DNA from: Candidatus Bathyarchaeota archaeon
GTDB lineage: Archaea > Thermoproteota > Bathyarchaeia > Bathyarchaeales > Bathycorpusculaceae
NCBI GenBank assembly: GCA_903901015.1
Contig: CAIUPH010000066.1
Location: 1-64,000 of the forward strand
Length of the DNA stretch: 64,000 nucleotides
Direction of reading: 5' to 3'
Shown here: positions 34,953 through 43,376 of the stretch, piece after piece
Layout: each line of letters begins with the position of its first letter
Numbering within the stretch: position 1 is the first letter of the stretch
Translations under genes and position numbers: made by a program
Notes under the pieces: model-generated
The model's database searches: none
What the model saw: only the letters and a program-made list of their open reading frames with translations
What the model was told of the DNA's origin: nothing

Positions 34953-35189
34953 ATGCCGCAGATTAAAGTTTGGAAAACACGCCCAGCCTACTTCCAAATG
35001 CTGGAAGTCCTCACCAAGAAAGGCGACTTGACAGACGACGAACTGTTTGCTCAGCTGAAAGAGGAATTCGAGGATTTGGGATTCAAAGACTTCAACGACC
35101 TGTTGCTCAGGCTTGAGATAAGCGGCAAAATCCGCACTTCATCGATGTCCCGCGGCAAACGCCGAATCGAACTAATTCAGCCCCATTAG
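34953..35189 (+). CDS. Small winged-helix-like protein downstream of CDC48
   Basis: This 78-aa protein begins 12 bp after CDC48 and is probably cotranscribed with it. It looks like a winged helix: YFQMLEVLTKKGDLTDDELF, a recognition-helix-like FNDLLLRLEISGKI and a wing with RGKRRIELI. It could be a CDC48-associated regulator or adaptor; this is inferred from position only. Confidence 0.65.
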   Translation: MPQIKVWKTRPAYFQMLEVLTKKGDLTDDELFAQLKEEFEDLGFKDFNDLLLRLEISGKIRTSSMSRGKRRIELIQPH

Positions 35190-35216
35190 CAGACTTTTTC
35201 TGCTTTTATTCTAAAT

Positions 35217-35247
35217 TTTTGTTGACCTGTTTGAAAGGAATTTAAGC
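35217..35247 (+). repeat. Short repeat, copy 1 of 2
   Basis: TTTTGTTGACCTGTTTGAAA followed by GGAATTTAAGC is nearly identical to 49125-49156. Both follow the end of a plus-strand gene run, so it may be a shared transcript-end element. Confidence 0.4.
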
Positions 35248-35370
35248 CGATTTTAGGCGTTTCTGCACTATTTTAGACTCTACGCTGATAGTTCTGCGGC
35301 TGGTTTTCCAGCAAATCAAACATCTGGGATCGCAAAAAGATTCATCTGTGTATGCAGCAAATAGGTTAAT

Positions 35371-35631
35371 GTTATAACCAAAACTATCTCAATCTATCAA
35401 GAAGCATACGACGCGTTGCTCCGCGAAAAAATCACTGGAGAAACCTTATCAGAAACCATCATGCGGATTACAAAAAAGTCACGCAAAATATCAGATTGCT
35501 TTGGAGCTTGGAAAATGACAGATAAAGAAGAGGAAGTCATCCGAAAAGAACTATCTGAGGATGGCACTTACAGACCTTTTAGTTTAAGTTCTTTTACTTT
35601 GCCAAAATGCGCATCTGTTGTAACGATGTAA
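35371..35631 (+). pseudogene. DUF217/VapB-type antitoxin relic
   Basis: In frame from 35371 the sequence reads ITKTISIYQEAYDALLREKI then SETIMRITKKSRKISDCFG, which matches DUF217-type VapB antitoxins. No ATG, GTG or TTG is found at the expected start; the codon there is GTT after an in-frame TAG. TTG 35416, used by the track, would cut off the first beta strand. After ELSEDG the frame runs into the antisense of the vapC gene. Both ends are therefore abnormal, and no partner toxin follows on this strand. It looks like a decayed antitoxin. Confidence 0.6.
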
Positions 35632-35966
35632 TCTACTTTTCCCGCTATGGCTGTCGCCGTATGGAGGGCATCTCTTGGTGCCAGATTATACTTCTTGATT
35701 ATCTTGATAGCCAATGTGGCTATTTCTTTGTCTGCAGATACAATTTCTAAGTTGGGAAAATTCAACATTGCCTCTGCTGTTTCCAGGGCTTTTTCTATTC
35801 CGCGATTCTTTTTTACTTCCCAAAATACTTCATCAAACGTCAGAGCTGAAGTGATTGCACGTTCTTCGCCTAATTGGATTTTCATAAGCAAAGCCACTGC
35901 CTTTGCTCCTTCCTTCTCTGTGTTTAAGGCTGCAAAAATGAAGATGTTAGCGTCTAGATAGAGCAC
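35568..35966 (-). CDS. vapC: PIN-domain toxin (VapC)
   Basis: This protein of about 132 aa is a PIN-domain ribonuclease. The acidic residues are in LYLDANIF (first Asp), ALTFDEVFWE (Glu), RDALHTATA (Asp) and VTTDAHF (last Asp). VapC toxins cut tRNA or rRNA and are neutralised by the partner antitoxin. GTG 35966 places the PIN core at residue 1; the track's ATG 36002 lies within the antitoxin gene. It overlaps vapB by 20 bp. Confidence 0.85.
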   Translation of the reverse strand: MLYLDANIFIFAALNTEKEGAKAVALLMKIQLGEERAITSALTFDEVFWEVKKNRGIEKALETAEAMLNFPNLEIVSADKEIATLAIKIIKKYNLAPRDALHTATAIAGKVDYIVTTDAHFGKVKELKLKGL

Positions 35967-36195
35967 GTTGGGTTCTCTCTTCCAGTTCTTCCTCGTATGC
36001 ATGGGGATCTACTGTAGAAACTGACTTACCGCTTTTAGCTACTCTTTGGAAGACAGCAACGGCGTCGAATGCGGGCTTCTTCAGTATTATCTTATCATCA
36101 TCTAGCGTAAATTTGACTTTGGAGCCTGGTTCCATTTTGAGTGCTTTGCGCATTGCTCTTGGAATGACAACTTGCCCTTTTGGGCCTACTTTCAT
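35947..36195 (-). CDS. vapB: AbrB/SpoVT-type antitoxin (VapB)
   Basis: This protein of about 82 aa has an N-terminal swapped-hairpin domain (KVGPKGQVVIPRAMRKALKM and then GSKVKFTLDDDKIIL) and an acidic/basic C-terminal tail that should wrap the PIN toxin. The track begins at 36222; ATG 36195, with GAGGAA upstream, puts the AbrB domain at the start. ATG 36210 is another option. It is the first gene of the vapBC operon, and a perfect palindrome lies just upstream. Confidence 0.85.
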   Translation of the reverse strand: MKVGPKGQVVIPRAMRKALKMEPGSKVKFTLDDDKIILKKPAFDAVAVFQRVAKSGKSVSTVDPHAYEEELEERTQRALSRR

Positions 36196-36223
36196 TTCTT
36201 CCTCAAACATGTATAACCACAAG

Positions 36224-36239
36224 TTATACTAAAGTATAA
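36224..36239. promoter_or_regulatory. Palindromic operator candidate for vapBC
   Basis: TTATACTAAAGTATAA is a perfect 16-bp palindrome about 30 nt upstream of the vapB start, overlapping the TATA region. AbrB-type antitoxins autoregulate by binding such sites. A half-site-like TTATACTTTGAG follows near 36247. Confidence 0.55.
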
Positions 36240-36613
36240 ACAATATTTATACTTTGAGTTATTTCGCATATTTATTAAGTTGGTTTCCAGCCTACTCTAC
36301 CTGTCGAATCGTTTTGGGCGTAAACTTACCAAAAAACTGTTAAATTTTAAAATTGGCATCTTGAAGAAGATTTTAACCGTCTGCAACTTTGTATGCTTGT
36401 TTTTCATTAGTAGTTGTAACAGAAAAGCCCCTATGCACAACAACCAGCGGGCTGCGTGGAACAACGATTTTTGTTTTCTGCGTCAGGTGCAGGTTGAGGA
36501 CTGGTTGTGAAACGCCACAAACAGAGGCACCGACAAGCCCCATAAAATATTGTTTTATTACTCGCAGCAAGTTTTATTATCAAAGGCATCACAATTATTC
36601 CAAAGGTGTCCTT
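36240..36613. other. Intergenic region between vapBC and FEN1
   Basis: No gene is supported here; the listed ORFs start within it but lack protein-like features. The segment 36467-36533 (ATTTTTGTTTTCTGCG through ACTGGTTGTGAAACG) is similar to 14859-14922. A FEN1 ribosome site AAAGGTG is at its end. Confidence 0.4.
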
Positions 36614-37642
36614 TTGGGCGTAAACTTCAAAGACCTAATACCGAAAACTCAGGTTAAACTCGAAGACCTCAGCGGCAAAATCATAGCCATAGACGCATAC
36701 AACGCCATCTACCAGTTCCTCAGCATAATCCGCCAGCCAGACGGCACCCCGCTCAAGGACAGCTCGGGAAAAGTCACCAGCCACCTCAGCGGTTTATTCT
36801 ATCGCACAAGCAACCTAATCGAGATGGGCATTAAGCCAGTCTATGTTTTTGATGGTGAATCGCCAGCGTTGAAAGCGTCTGAAATCGAGCGGCGCAAACA
36901 AGTGAAAGTTATAGCGGTTGCCCACTATGAAAAAGCCGCGGCGAGTGGCGATACAGAAAAGATGCGTATGTACGCTCAGGCGTCGACCAGCATGAAGGAT
37001 TACATGTTGGGTGACAGCCAGAAACTCTTGGGGCTTATGGGTTTGCCGTGGGTTCAGGCGTCAAGTGAAGGCGAAGCCCAAGCAGCCTACATGAACAAAA
37101 AAGGCGACGCAGACTACTGTGCAAGCCAAGACTACGACAGCCTCCTTTTTGGGGCGTGTAAGCTGCTTAGGAACGTGACTATTTCTGGTCGAAGGCGAAG
37201 GGGCAAAGTTACGATTGAAGTGGTGCCTGAAGTTGTTGAGCTGCCTAAAACGCTTCATGAATGCGGTTTAACGCGTGAACAGCTCATCGACGTTGGCATA
37301 TTGATTGGCACCGACTTTAACCCTGATGGCGTGAAGGGGATAGGACCAAAAACCGCGCTCAAACTCATAAAACAATACGGCACATTAAAGAATGCTTTGC
37401 CCCATATAGAAAATGTAACCTTCGCTGACAAAATAGAAGAAATCCAGCAAATTTTCCTGCACCCAAAAGTCACCGACAACTACAAGTTAGAATGGAAAGA
37501 ACCCGACGAAGCAGGATTAATCGATTTTATGTCGCGGGAAAAAGAATTCGGTGAGGAACGCATCCGAAAATCCATTGAGAGGATGACTGCGGGCTCAAAG
37601 AAGCAGAAGGGGAAGGTTTCGCTGGAAAAATGGTTCGGATAA
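36614..37642 (+). CDS. fen: Flap endonuclease 1 (FEN1)
   Basis: This 342-aa FEN1 removes 5' flaps in Okazaki-fragment maturation and repair. It begins MGVNFKDLIPK (TTG start with AAAGGTG 6 nt upstream). Key acidic sites are in AIDAYNAIYQFL, YVFDGESPALK, EGEAQAAYM, DYCASQDYDSLLFG and GTDFNPDGVKGIGPKTA (helix-two-turn-helix). The C-terminal KVSLEKWFG is a PIP-box-like PCNA motif with Lys in place of Gln. The track start at 36389 adds 75 spurious residues from the intergenic region. Confidence 0.95.
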   Translation: MGVNFKDLIPKTQVKLEDLSGKIIAIDAYNAIYQFLSIIRQPDGTPLKDSSGKVTSHLSGLFYRTSNLIEMGIKPVYVFDGESPALKASEIERRKQVKVIAVAHYEKAAASGDTEKMRMYAQASTSMKDYMLGDSQKLLGLMGLPWVQASSEGEAQAAYMNKKGDADYCASQDYDSLLFGACKLLRNVTISGRRRRGKVTIEVVPEVVELPKTLHECGLTREQLIDVGILIGTDFNPDGVKGIGPKTALKLIKQYGTLKNALPHIENVTFADKIEEIQQIFLHPKVTDNYKLEWKEPDEAGLIDFMSREKEFGEERIRKSIERMTAGSKKQKGKVSLEKWFG

Positions 37643-37654
37643 AAAAAAATAGGG

Positions 37655-39484
37655 TTACTTAACTGTAACCGACTTCGCGAGGTTTCTTGGCATGTCTGGG
37701 TTGTTGCCTTTCTCCAGAGATATATAGTACGCGAGCATCTGAAGCGGAACAGAGAACGGAATCGGCGAGAGCACACTTGGAATGCCCTTCGGAACCTCGA
37801 TGTATTCTTCAGCTAGCGATTTGATGTCGTCGTCTCCTTCTTCGATGACGGCAATTATGTGGGCACCCCGAGCTTTCATCTCCATGATGTTGCCAATCAA
37901 GGTTTTATGGCAGTCATCTCTTGGGCAGACGAAGACCACTGGGAAACCTTCTTCAATGAGGCTTATGGGTCCGTGTTTGCTTTCTCCCGCTGGAAACGCG
38001 ATGGATGGGATGTAGGCGATTTCCATGAGTTTGAGTCTGCCTTCAAACGCTGTGGCGGTGCTTATGCCCCTTCCAAGGAAGAAGAACACTTTGGAATCTT
38101 TGTATTTGTGGGCGATTTGCTTTACTTTTTCTTCTTGTGTGCGAATGATGATTTCTACGTCTTCAGGCATTTTCTTGAGGTTCACTTCAAGGCAGTCCAT
38201 TTCATCCTGGGAGATTTTTCCCCGTTTCTTTGACAATCTCAGTGCGAGTTGGGCTAATACGGAGAGTTGTGAAGTGAAGGTTTTGGTGGCTGCAACGCCG
38301 ATTTCTGGGCCTGCTTGGGTGCCGATGTAAACCCGTGAAACCCGTGTTAGCGTGGAGCCGATAACGTTGGTTAAGCCCAAAACTGTTGCGGCGCGTTGCT
38401 GAGCGCACATGACGGCTGACAATGTGTCTGCGGTTTCGCCCGATTGGCTCACGGCGAGTAGAGTGCTTTCGATGTTTACGGATTTGCCGTGTTGCTCCAC
38501 GAATTCTGAAGCGTACACTGGATAAGTTGGCAGGAACGCGAGTTTAGAGAACATGTATGAAGCCGCGAGGCAGGCGTGGTAGCTTGTTCCGCAGGCGACC
38601 AAGTATACTTCGTCGGCGCGGTCAAGAAAAGTCGTCATTAAATCAAGGTAGTGGTCTTGCATGCGTAGGGTGTTGCGGAGGACTTCGGGTTGCTCATGGA
38701 TTTCTTTAATCATGAAGTGAGGGTAACCCTGCTTCACCGCCATCTCCGAGGTCCACTCGATGGTGACTGGGTCGCGGGTGACAGTTGAGTAATCTTGGAT
38801 TTTGTGGATTTCGTATCCCTGTTGGGAGAGGATTACGATTTCGCCGTTGTTTATCATAACGGCTTTGTTGGTTATGGGTAGGAAAGCGGGGATGTCTGAA
38901 GCGCAGAATACGCCTGTGCCGTTGACTCCCAACACCAAGGGACTTTCGTTTCGGGCGCAGATTATCTTGTCGGGTTCACGTGTGGACATTATGGCGAATG
39001 CGTAGGAGCCTTCTATCCGTTTGAGGCTTTCCAACACAGCGTTGACAAAGGTGAGTTTGGGGTTTTGCTTTAAGGTTTCCTCGATTAAGTGGGGCATAAC
39101 TTCGGTGTCTGTTTTCGACACGAAAATGTGGCCTAAGTTCTGCAGTTCAGCTCGTAGCTCCATGAAGTTTTCGATGATGCCGTTGTGAACTACGACGATT
39201 TCACCTTTACAGTCCATATGGGGGTGGGAGTTGATTTTTAGGGGTGCGCCGTGGGTTGCCCAACGGGTGTGTCCGATGCCTATGTTGCCGGGCATGTCGT
39301 CGAGGTTGACTAATTTGTGGACTTCGTCGATTTTTCCAGAGTCCTTTTTCATAAAAATTTTTCCATCTGAAATCGTGGCTATGCCGACTGAGTCGTAGCC
39401 GCGGTATTCGAGACGTTTAAGTGATGAGTGTATGAGCGGTGCAGCGTTTCCTTCTTTTAAAATACAGCCAAAAATTCCACACAT
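37655..39484 (-). CDS. glmS: Glutamine-fructose-6-phosphate aminotransferase
   Basis: This 609-aa GlmS makes glucosamine-6-phosphate from fructose-6-phosphate and glutamine, the entry to amino-sugar synthesis for N-glycans and wall polymers. The N-terminal glutaminase starts MCGIFGC with the nucleophile Cys2. RWATHG and HNGIIEN follow. Two SIS domains follow (VACGTSYHA, SQSGETADT, then FFLGRGIST and ESKHGPISL). The end NPDMPRNLAKSVTVK is conserved. It converges on FEN1 with 12 bp between the stop codons. Confidence 0.95.
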   Translation of the reverse strand: MCGIFGCILKEGNAAPLIHSSLKRLEYRGYDSVGIATISDGKIFMKKDSGKIDEVHKLVNLDDMPGNIGIGHTRWATHGAPLKINSHPHMDCKGEIVVVHNGIIENFMELRAELQNLGHIFVSKTDTEVMPHLIEETLKQNPKLTFVNAVLESLKRIEGSYAFAIMSTREPDKIICARNESPLVLGVNGTGVFCASDIPAFLPITNKAVMINNGEIVILSQQGYEIHKIQDYSTVTRDPVTIEWTSEMAVKQGYPHFMIKEIHEQPEVLRNTLRMQDHYLDLMTTFLDRADEVYLVACGTSYHACLAASYMFSKLAFLPTYPVYASEFVEQHGKSVNIESTLLAVSQSGETADTLSAVMCAQQRAATVLGLTNVIGSTLTRVSRVYIGTQAGPEIGVAATKTFTSQLSVLAQLALRLSKKRGKISQDEMDCLEVNLKKMPEDVEIIIRTQEEKVKQIAHKYKDSKVFFFLGRGISTATAFEGRLKLMEIAYIPSIAFPAGESKHGPISLIEEGFPVVFVCPRDDCHKTLIGNIMEMKARGAHIIAVIEEGDDDIKSLAEEYIEVPKGIPSVLSPIPFSVPLQMLAYYISLEKGNNPDMPRNLAKSVTVK

Positions 39485-39706
39485 TTTTCTATGCCTTCGA
39501 TTCGTGTTAGATTGATAGCTTATTGGAGGTTGGGTTTGTTTATAAGTATTTTTAATATAAGAGTGTGACCGCTAACAAGTTTGTTTTAGAGGTTGCCTTC
39601 CAAATTGCTTTGAACTTCTACAAAAAACGGCAGGTTTTTCCCGAAGATTTTGAACCGTTATAAATAAATTTTTTATAGTCCCCCGCGTATCTGAATTAGA
39701 CCCCAC

Positions 39707-40672
39707 ATGGACAAAAAACTGCTCCTCCAAACCGACGGCAACACCCAGCAAGTAAAAGAAATCAGCATCCTCGCCGACCCCCAAAAACTAAAAATGATAA
39801 TGGGCAGCCTCAGCTGGAAAATCCTCACCCTGCTCACAAAAAAAGAAATGTACCCCATCGAAATCGCCAAGCAACTAGGTATGCACGAACAAAAAGTCTA
39901 CTACCACATAAGAAAACTCGCCAAAGCCGGAGCAATCACCGTTGTGCGGGAAGAAAAAAAGAAGGGCGCCACAGCAAAATACTACAAAACCGTCTCCCCA
40001 GCGTTTGGAATCGAGTTTCCCCAAGGCTACAAACCGATCCAGAACATCTGCACCCTAAGCATCGATGAGCCGCTGCAGAGTTTCTTCAAGGAATTCGTAG
40101 CCGACGGCGTTTTCGACGGAAAAATCGTGGTGGGGAGCCCGCAGCCGCATGGACCCTTCAAGACCAGTGCCCGAGACGGCCACTACGCAGCCCATTTAGC
40201 GCTGTTTTTGGGGCAATTTGCGAAGATGCCCACTGAATTTGCAGTAAAGTTGGATGTTGACGTGAAGGCGGAGAAAGAAGAGAAAAACAACCTCATCCTC
40301 GTCGGTGGACCAGGAACCAACCTGTTAACTCAGGAAATCAACGATTATCTCCCCATCAAATTCATCATGCAGTCGTCAGGGCAGGGTTTTTTGCTGGGCG
40401 GCTTATCATCCAAGAAGACTGGGCAAGTGTACACATCCGACGTTTCGGGTGTGGTTGCGAAAATCGTTAATCCATGGGACAGCACCAAACGCATCGTGGT
40501 CTTGGCTGGAAACAAGGCAGTGGGAACCAAAGCCTGCGTGCTGGCGTTGACGAATTTCTGGAAAAAAACCCTCGAGAAATACCATGGTGAAGACACGTTT
40601 GCGGTGGCTATTCACGGCTTCGATTTGGATGGCGACGGAAAAGTAGATTCAATCGAGGTAAACGAACAGTGA
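39707..40672 (+). CDS. Winged-helix regulator with S-layer-like sensor domain and EF-hand loop
   Basis: This 321-aa protein has an N-terminal ArsR-like winged helix (about 20-90; MGSLSWKILTLLTKKEMYPI and YYHIRKLAKAGAI). The C-terminal domain has ILVGGPGTNLLTQEIND, resembling segments seen in archaeal S-layer-associated proteins. It ends DLDGDGKVDSIEVNE, a complete EF-hand-type calcium loop. A calcium-responsive regulator is a reasonable guess. No membrane helix is present. TATA-like TTTTTATAG precedes the ATG at 39707. It overlaps the next gene by 4 bp. Confidence 0.72.
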   Translation: MDKKLLLQTDGNTQQVKEISILADPQKLKMIMGSLSWKILTLLTKKEMYPIEIAKQLGMHEQKVYYHIRKLAKAGAITVVREEKKKGATAKYYKTVSPAFGIEFPQGYKPIQNICTLSIDEPLQSFFKEFVADGVFDGKIVVGSPQPHGPFKTSARDGHYAAHLALFLGQFAKMPTEFAVKLDVDVKAEKEEKNNLILVGGPGTNLLTQEINDYLPIKFIMQSSGQGFLLGGLSSKKTGQVYTSDVSGVVAKIVNPWDSTKRIVVLAGNKAVGTKACVLALTNFWKKTLEKYHGEDTFAVAIHGFDLDGDGKVDSIEVNEQ

Positions 40673-41103
40673 GTTCGAAGGTAACCACGGAAGTTATCCA
40701 TGCATTTGGGCATGAAAACATCTTAGGCGTTCACCCCACGACGTTGATGTTCACCAAGGATGTTCATCTTTCTAAGAACGGCGACTGCATAGTTGCGATG
40801 TCAGCTGACAAATCGGTTGCAGATTTAAGCGTCGAGTTCAAGGAGGAACTCTGCAAACCAACCGCTAAGGTAACCATCACCATCGAAGCAGGCGGCTCCA
40901 GAGAAGAAATCAGGGCACTTGGCTCCCCCAAACTCTGCTTATGCCACCAAACCGACATCGTAATCAGGAAAAGCGACTATATCTGCCATAGAACCCTGGC
41001 GATTTGGGCTGATAAATCCGCGAATGATTTGCCAAGGGAACTTGTCGAGAAACTAAAAGACCCCAGACAAGAAATCAAAATTACCTTAACCGTTGAAAGC
41101 TAA
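40669..41103 (+). CDS. DUF371 family protein
   Basis: This 144-aa protein matches DUF371, a conserved archaeal family of unknown function. Typical segments are EVIHAFGHENILGVHPTTLM and LSKNGDCIVAMSADKS near the start, and the closing HRTLAIWADKSANDLPRELV. GTG 40669 overlaps the upstream stop by 4 bp, so it is coupled to the HTH regulator. The 3' end overlaps trm5 on the opposite strand by 4 bp. Confidence 0.82.
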   Translation: MSSKVTTEVIHAFGHENILGVHPTTLMFTKDVHLSKNGDCIVAMSADKSVADLSVEFKEELCKPTAKVTITIEAGGSREEIRALGSPKLCLCHQTDIVIRKSDYICHRTLAIWADKSANDLPRELVEKLKDPRQEIKITLTVES

Positions 41104-42170
41104 AGGATTTTTGCGTCAAGTGCAATCTGCGATTCAAACGGTGCAGTCTCTCGTATGCTCTTCGACGTGAGGAATGATTCGACTTTTCGCCCATTTTTCT
41201 CAACCCCCGATGAAAAGCGCTGTTCAAGGTTTTCTTTTGTGTCGGGTGAACGAACAAAACCGTAAAAATGTACGACCCCGCCTTCGGGCTTTACGACGTT
41301 GCAGGCGGCGTCGACGAAGTCTATGGCGGTTTCGGGTAGGTTCATGATTACTCGGTCTGCGGTGCCTTTGAGTTTGGCTGCGGCAATTTCCCGTGCGTCG
41401 GCAAGGATGGGGAAAACGCGGTTTTCAACCCTGTTAACTCGTACGTTCACTTTAAGCAACTCAACTGCATCAGGATTTAAGTCAACGGCGTAAACCTTAG
41501 CATGTGGACTTCGTTTGCCGATGAGCACTGAGAAGGGTCCGACGCCTGCAAACAAATCCACAACCACTTCGCCCTCCCGAACCAGCGACGCCACACGCTC
41601 ATGCTCATGGGAGAGCCGCGGCGAAAAATACGCCTTCGCAATGTCAACATGGTATTCGCAGCCGAATTCACGGTGAACGGTTTGGGTTTTGTGTTCTCCC
41701 GTGACGAAGTCGTAGTCGCGTACGCGGAAGACCCCGCTGATGTCGCCTGCTTTGGAAAGGACGGTTTTGACGTTTTTCTGCGTTTGCAACAATGCCTCGC
41801 CGATTACCGTCTGGTACGCTTTGATCTGGGGCGGGATGTCGATTACAACTATGTCACCGATGATGTCGAAGGCTTGGGGAACCTTCGCGAGCAAATCCGC
41901 TGGCAATTTATTCTGAAGCGCCTGCGTGAGAGTTTCGGTGGGAAGCTGCTTTTCGCTGAAAACAGCGGTTTGCAAAGTAAACTGAGGGATTTGGCTCCTG
42001 AGCGTCGCCAACTCGATGCCAGCTGGCTCCCTGACCAAAGGAATCCATAGCGATTCTTCGTTCCGCTGAATAACCAGCGCTTTGTCGGCGAGCCCAAGTT
42101 TCGTTGCTAACGCTATGGTTTTTTCGCCTTGGTTTTTCGGAACTTTGATGCAGGCAGAGGGTCTTGGCAT
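41100..42170 (-). CDS. trm5: tRNA (guanine37-N1)-methyltransferase, Trm5 family
   Basis: This 356-aa protein is a Trm5-type methyltransferase. It has an N-terminal D1/D2 part and a Rossmann domain with DLFAGVGPFSVLIGKRSPHA, VYAVDLNPDAVELLK and MNLPETAIDFVDAA (the NLP motif). Trm5 makes m1G37, which prevents frameshifting and is the first step of wyosine synthesis. The related Taw2 cannot be fully excluded, but NLP and the length fit Trm5. It overlaps the 3' end of DUF371 and is followed upstream by rtcA on the same strand. Confidence 0.88.
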   Translation of the reverse strand: MPRPSACIKVPKNQGEKTIALATKLGLADKALVIQRNEESLWIPLVREPAGIELATLRSQIPQFTLQTAVFSEKQLPTETLTQALQNKLPADLLAKVPQAFDIIGDIVVIDIPPQIKAYQTVIGEALLQTQKNVKTVLSKAGDISGVFRVRDYDFVTGEHKTQTVHREFGCEYHVDIAKAYFSPRLSHEHERVASLVREGEVVVDLFAGVGPFSVLIGKRSPHAKVYAVDLNPDAVELLKVNVRVNRVENRVFPILADAREIAAAKLKGTADRVIMNLPETAIDFVDAACNVVKPEGGVVHFYGFVRSPDTKENLEQRFSSGVEKNGRKVESFLTSKSIRETAPFESQIALDAKIL

Positions 42171-42176
42171 GGGTGG

Positions 42177-43211
42177 TCAGCTTTTCTCTATTCGGTAGAG
42201 GTTGTTTACTTTTTCTATTTTGAATTTGACGTTTAACATTTTTTCTATGAGCCAAACGTTGGATTCGATGTGTTCGCTGATTGTTCGGGTGAGAAACACA
42301 GATTTGCCCTCTGAGAGCGCCATGTAGGGCAGAAGCATGTCTGCGAGGTGAACATCCACCGTCGATTCAACAGCCAACTCAACCGCAAGTTTCTCAGCGG
42401 CTTCTTTCCCAACTGCCTCGCTCATCTTGCACAATTCCCCAATTGCGTCGGCACCCAAGACGGCGCCTGTGCTGGTTTGTGCCCACAGAACAATCGAGCT
42501 GCCCTTCTGGATGGGGTTCGACTGGTCGTTTACAACTTGAATATCAACGTCGTAACCAATTTGGGATAGGTAGGTTTTGGCTGCTTTTGCCTGCCGCTCC
42601 GCTACATGCTTATCAGCTAAGAAAGTGCAGACTGAACCTCCCTTGACGCTTGTTAGCTTGCCAAAATTCTCCAGTGCAAAAGGTTTCAAGCGGAGATTCG
42701 GGTTAACCGTCAACGTGGCTTCTCCCATCCCCTTCGGGTAGTAACCATATTTTTGGACAGAGATTTCAGCTTCAACACCCATCTGCCTGAGTGCTGGAAT
42801 GAAAATGTACCGCAGATAGTTGATGGTTGGGGCGTGGATTGTGTCTGTTCCGCCCTTAGCAACATGGAGACGAATAGGCTTCTCGGCGAACAGGCAAATC
42901 GGCAGCACAGCCTGCAAGAGCATCGGGATACTGCCCGCCGTCTCGATTAAGGCTTCAATATTGCCGCCTTTAATCGTCTGGGGTGTAAACCAGAGCTCGC
43001 GTGAACCCAGCTTTGCTCCTTCCACTTTGGCACCGCAGAGCCTGCCAGCAGTCAATACCCCTTCGAGATGCTGAGGTTTCAAGCCTGGCTGCGGACGGTT
43101 CTGGCGGATGTTGGTAATGTGGAGCGGTTCTCCTTTAATCGCGGCTAACGCTATGGATAAACGCAGAATTGTGCCGCTTCCGCTCTTCTGGCTCCCATCA
43201 ATTTCAAACAT
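42177..43211 (-). CDS. rtcA: RNA 3'-terminal phosphate cyclase
   Basis: This 344-aa RtcA converts RNA 3'-phosphate to 2',3'-cyclic phosphate. It opens EIDGSQKSGSGTILRLSIAL with the RNRPQPGLKPQHL motif near residue 41. The adenylated His lies in TVDVHLADMLLPYMAL near residue 295. The cyclic end is the substrate of RtcB, whose gene and archease are also in this window. It is 6 bp upstream of trm5 and probably cotranscribed. Confidence 0.93.
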   Translation of the reverse strand: MFEIDGSQKSGSGTILRLSIALAAIKGEPLHITNIRQNRPQPGLKPQHLEGVLTAGRLCGAKVEGAKLGSRELWFTPQTIKGGNIEALIETAGSIPMLLQAVLPICLFAEKPIRLHVAKGGTDTIHAPTINYLRYIFIPALRQMGVEAEISVQKYGYYPKGMGEATLTVNPNLRLKPFALENFGKLTSVKGGSVCTFLADKHVAERQAKAAKTYLSQIGYDVDIQVVNDQSNPIQKGSSIVLWAQTSTGAVLGADAIGELCKMSEAVGKEAAEKLAVELAVESTVDVHLADMLLPYMALSEGKSVFLTRTISEHIESNVWLIEKMLNVKFKIEKVNNLYRIEKS

Positions 43212-43335
43212 TCACTGCTTTCTATGTCATGTCAGTTTAAAAAACTAGATTAGCTGCTGAATCCCAAAAAAACAAAGCTCCGAAAAATAGCGGCTTTTCG
43301 CTCAAGAAAGCAGTTTGCTGCATGTAGACAGAATT

Positions 43336-43345
43336 CTTATATTTA
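43336..43345 (+). promoter_or_regulatory. TATA box for flavin reductase-like gene
   Basis: CTTATATTTA lies about 35 nt before ATG 43377 and fits a short leader holding the AGGTGA ribosome site. Confidence 0.45.
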
Positions 43346-43376
43346 ACAATCACTAACAAAAATTCAGGTGAGTTTC

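Noticed and set aside
36280-36510. 76-aa plus-strand ORF between vapBC and FEN1
   Set aside because: It has low-complexity composition, no start signals and overlaps a region similar to another gene-free segment.
36389-36613. N-terminal extension of FEN1
   Set aside because: The extension lacks homology style and the TTG at 36614 has a strong ribosome site and the standard MGVNFKDLI start.
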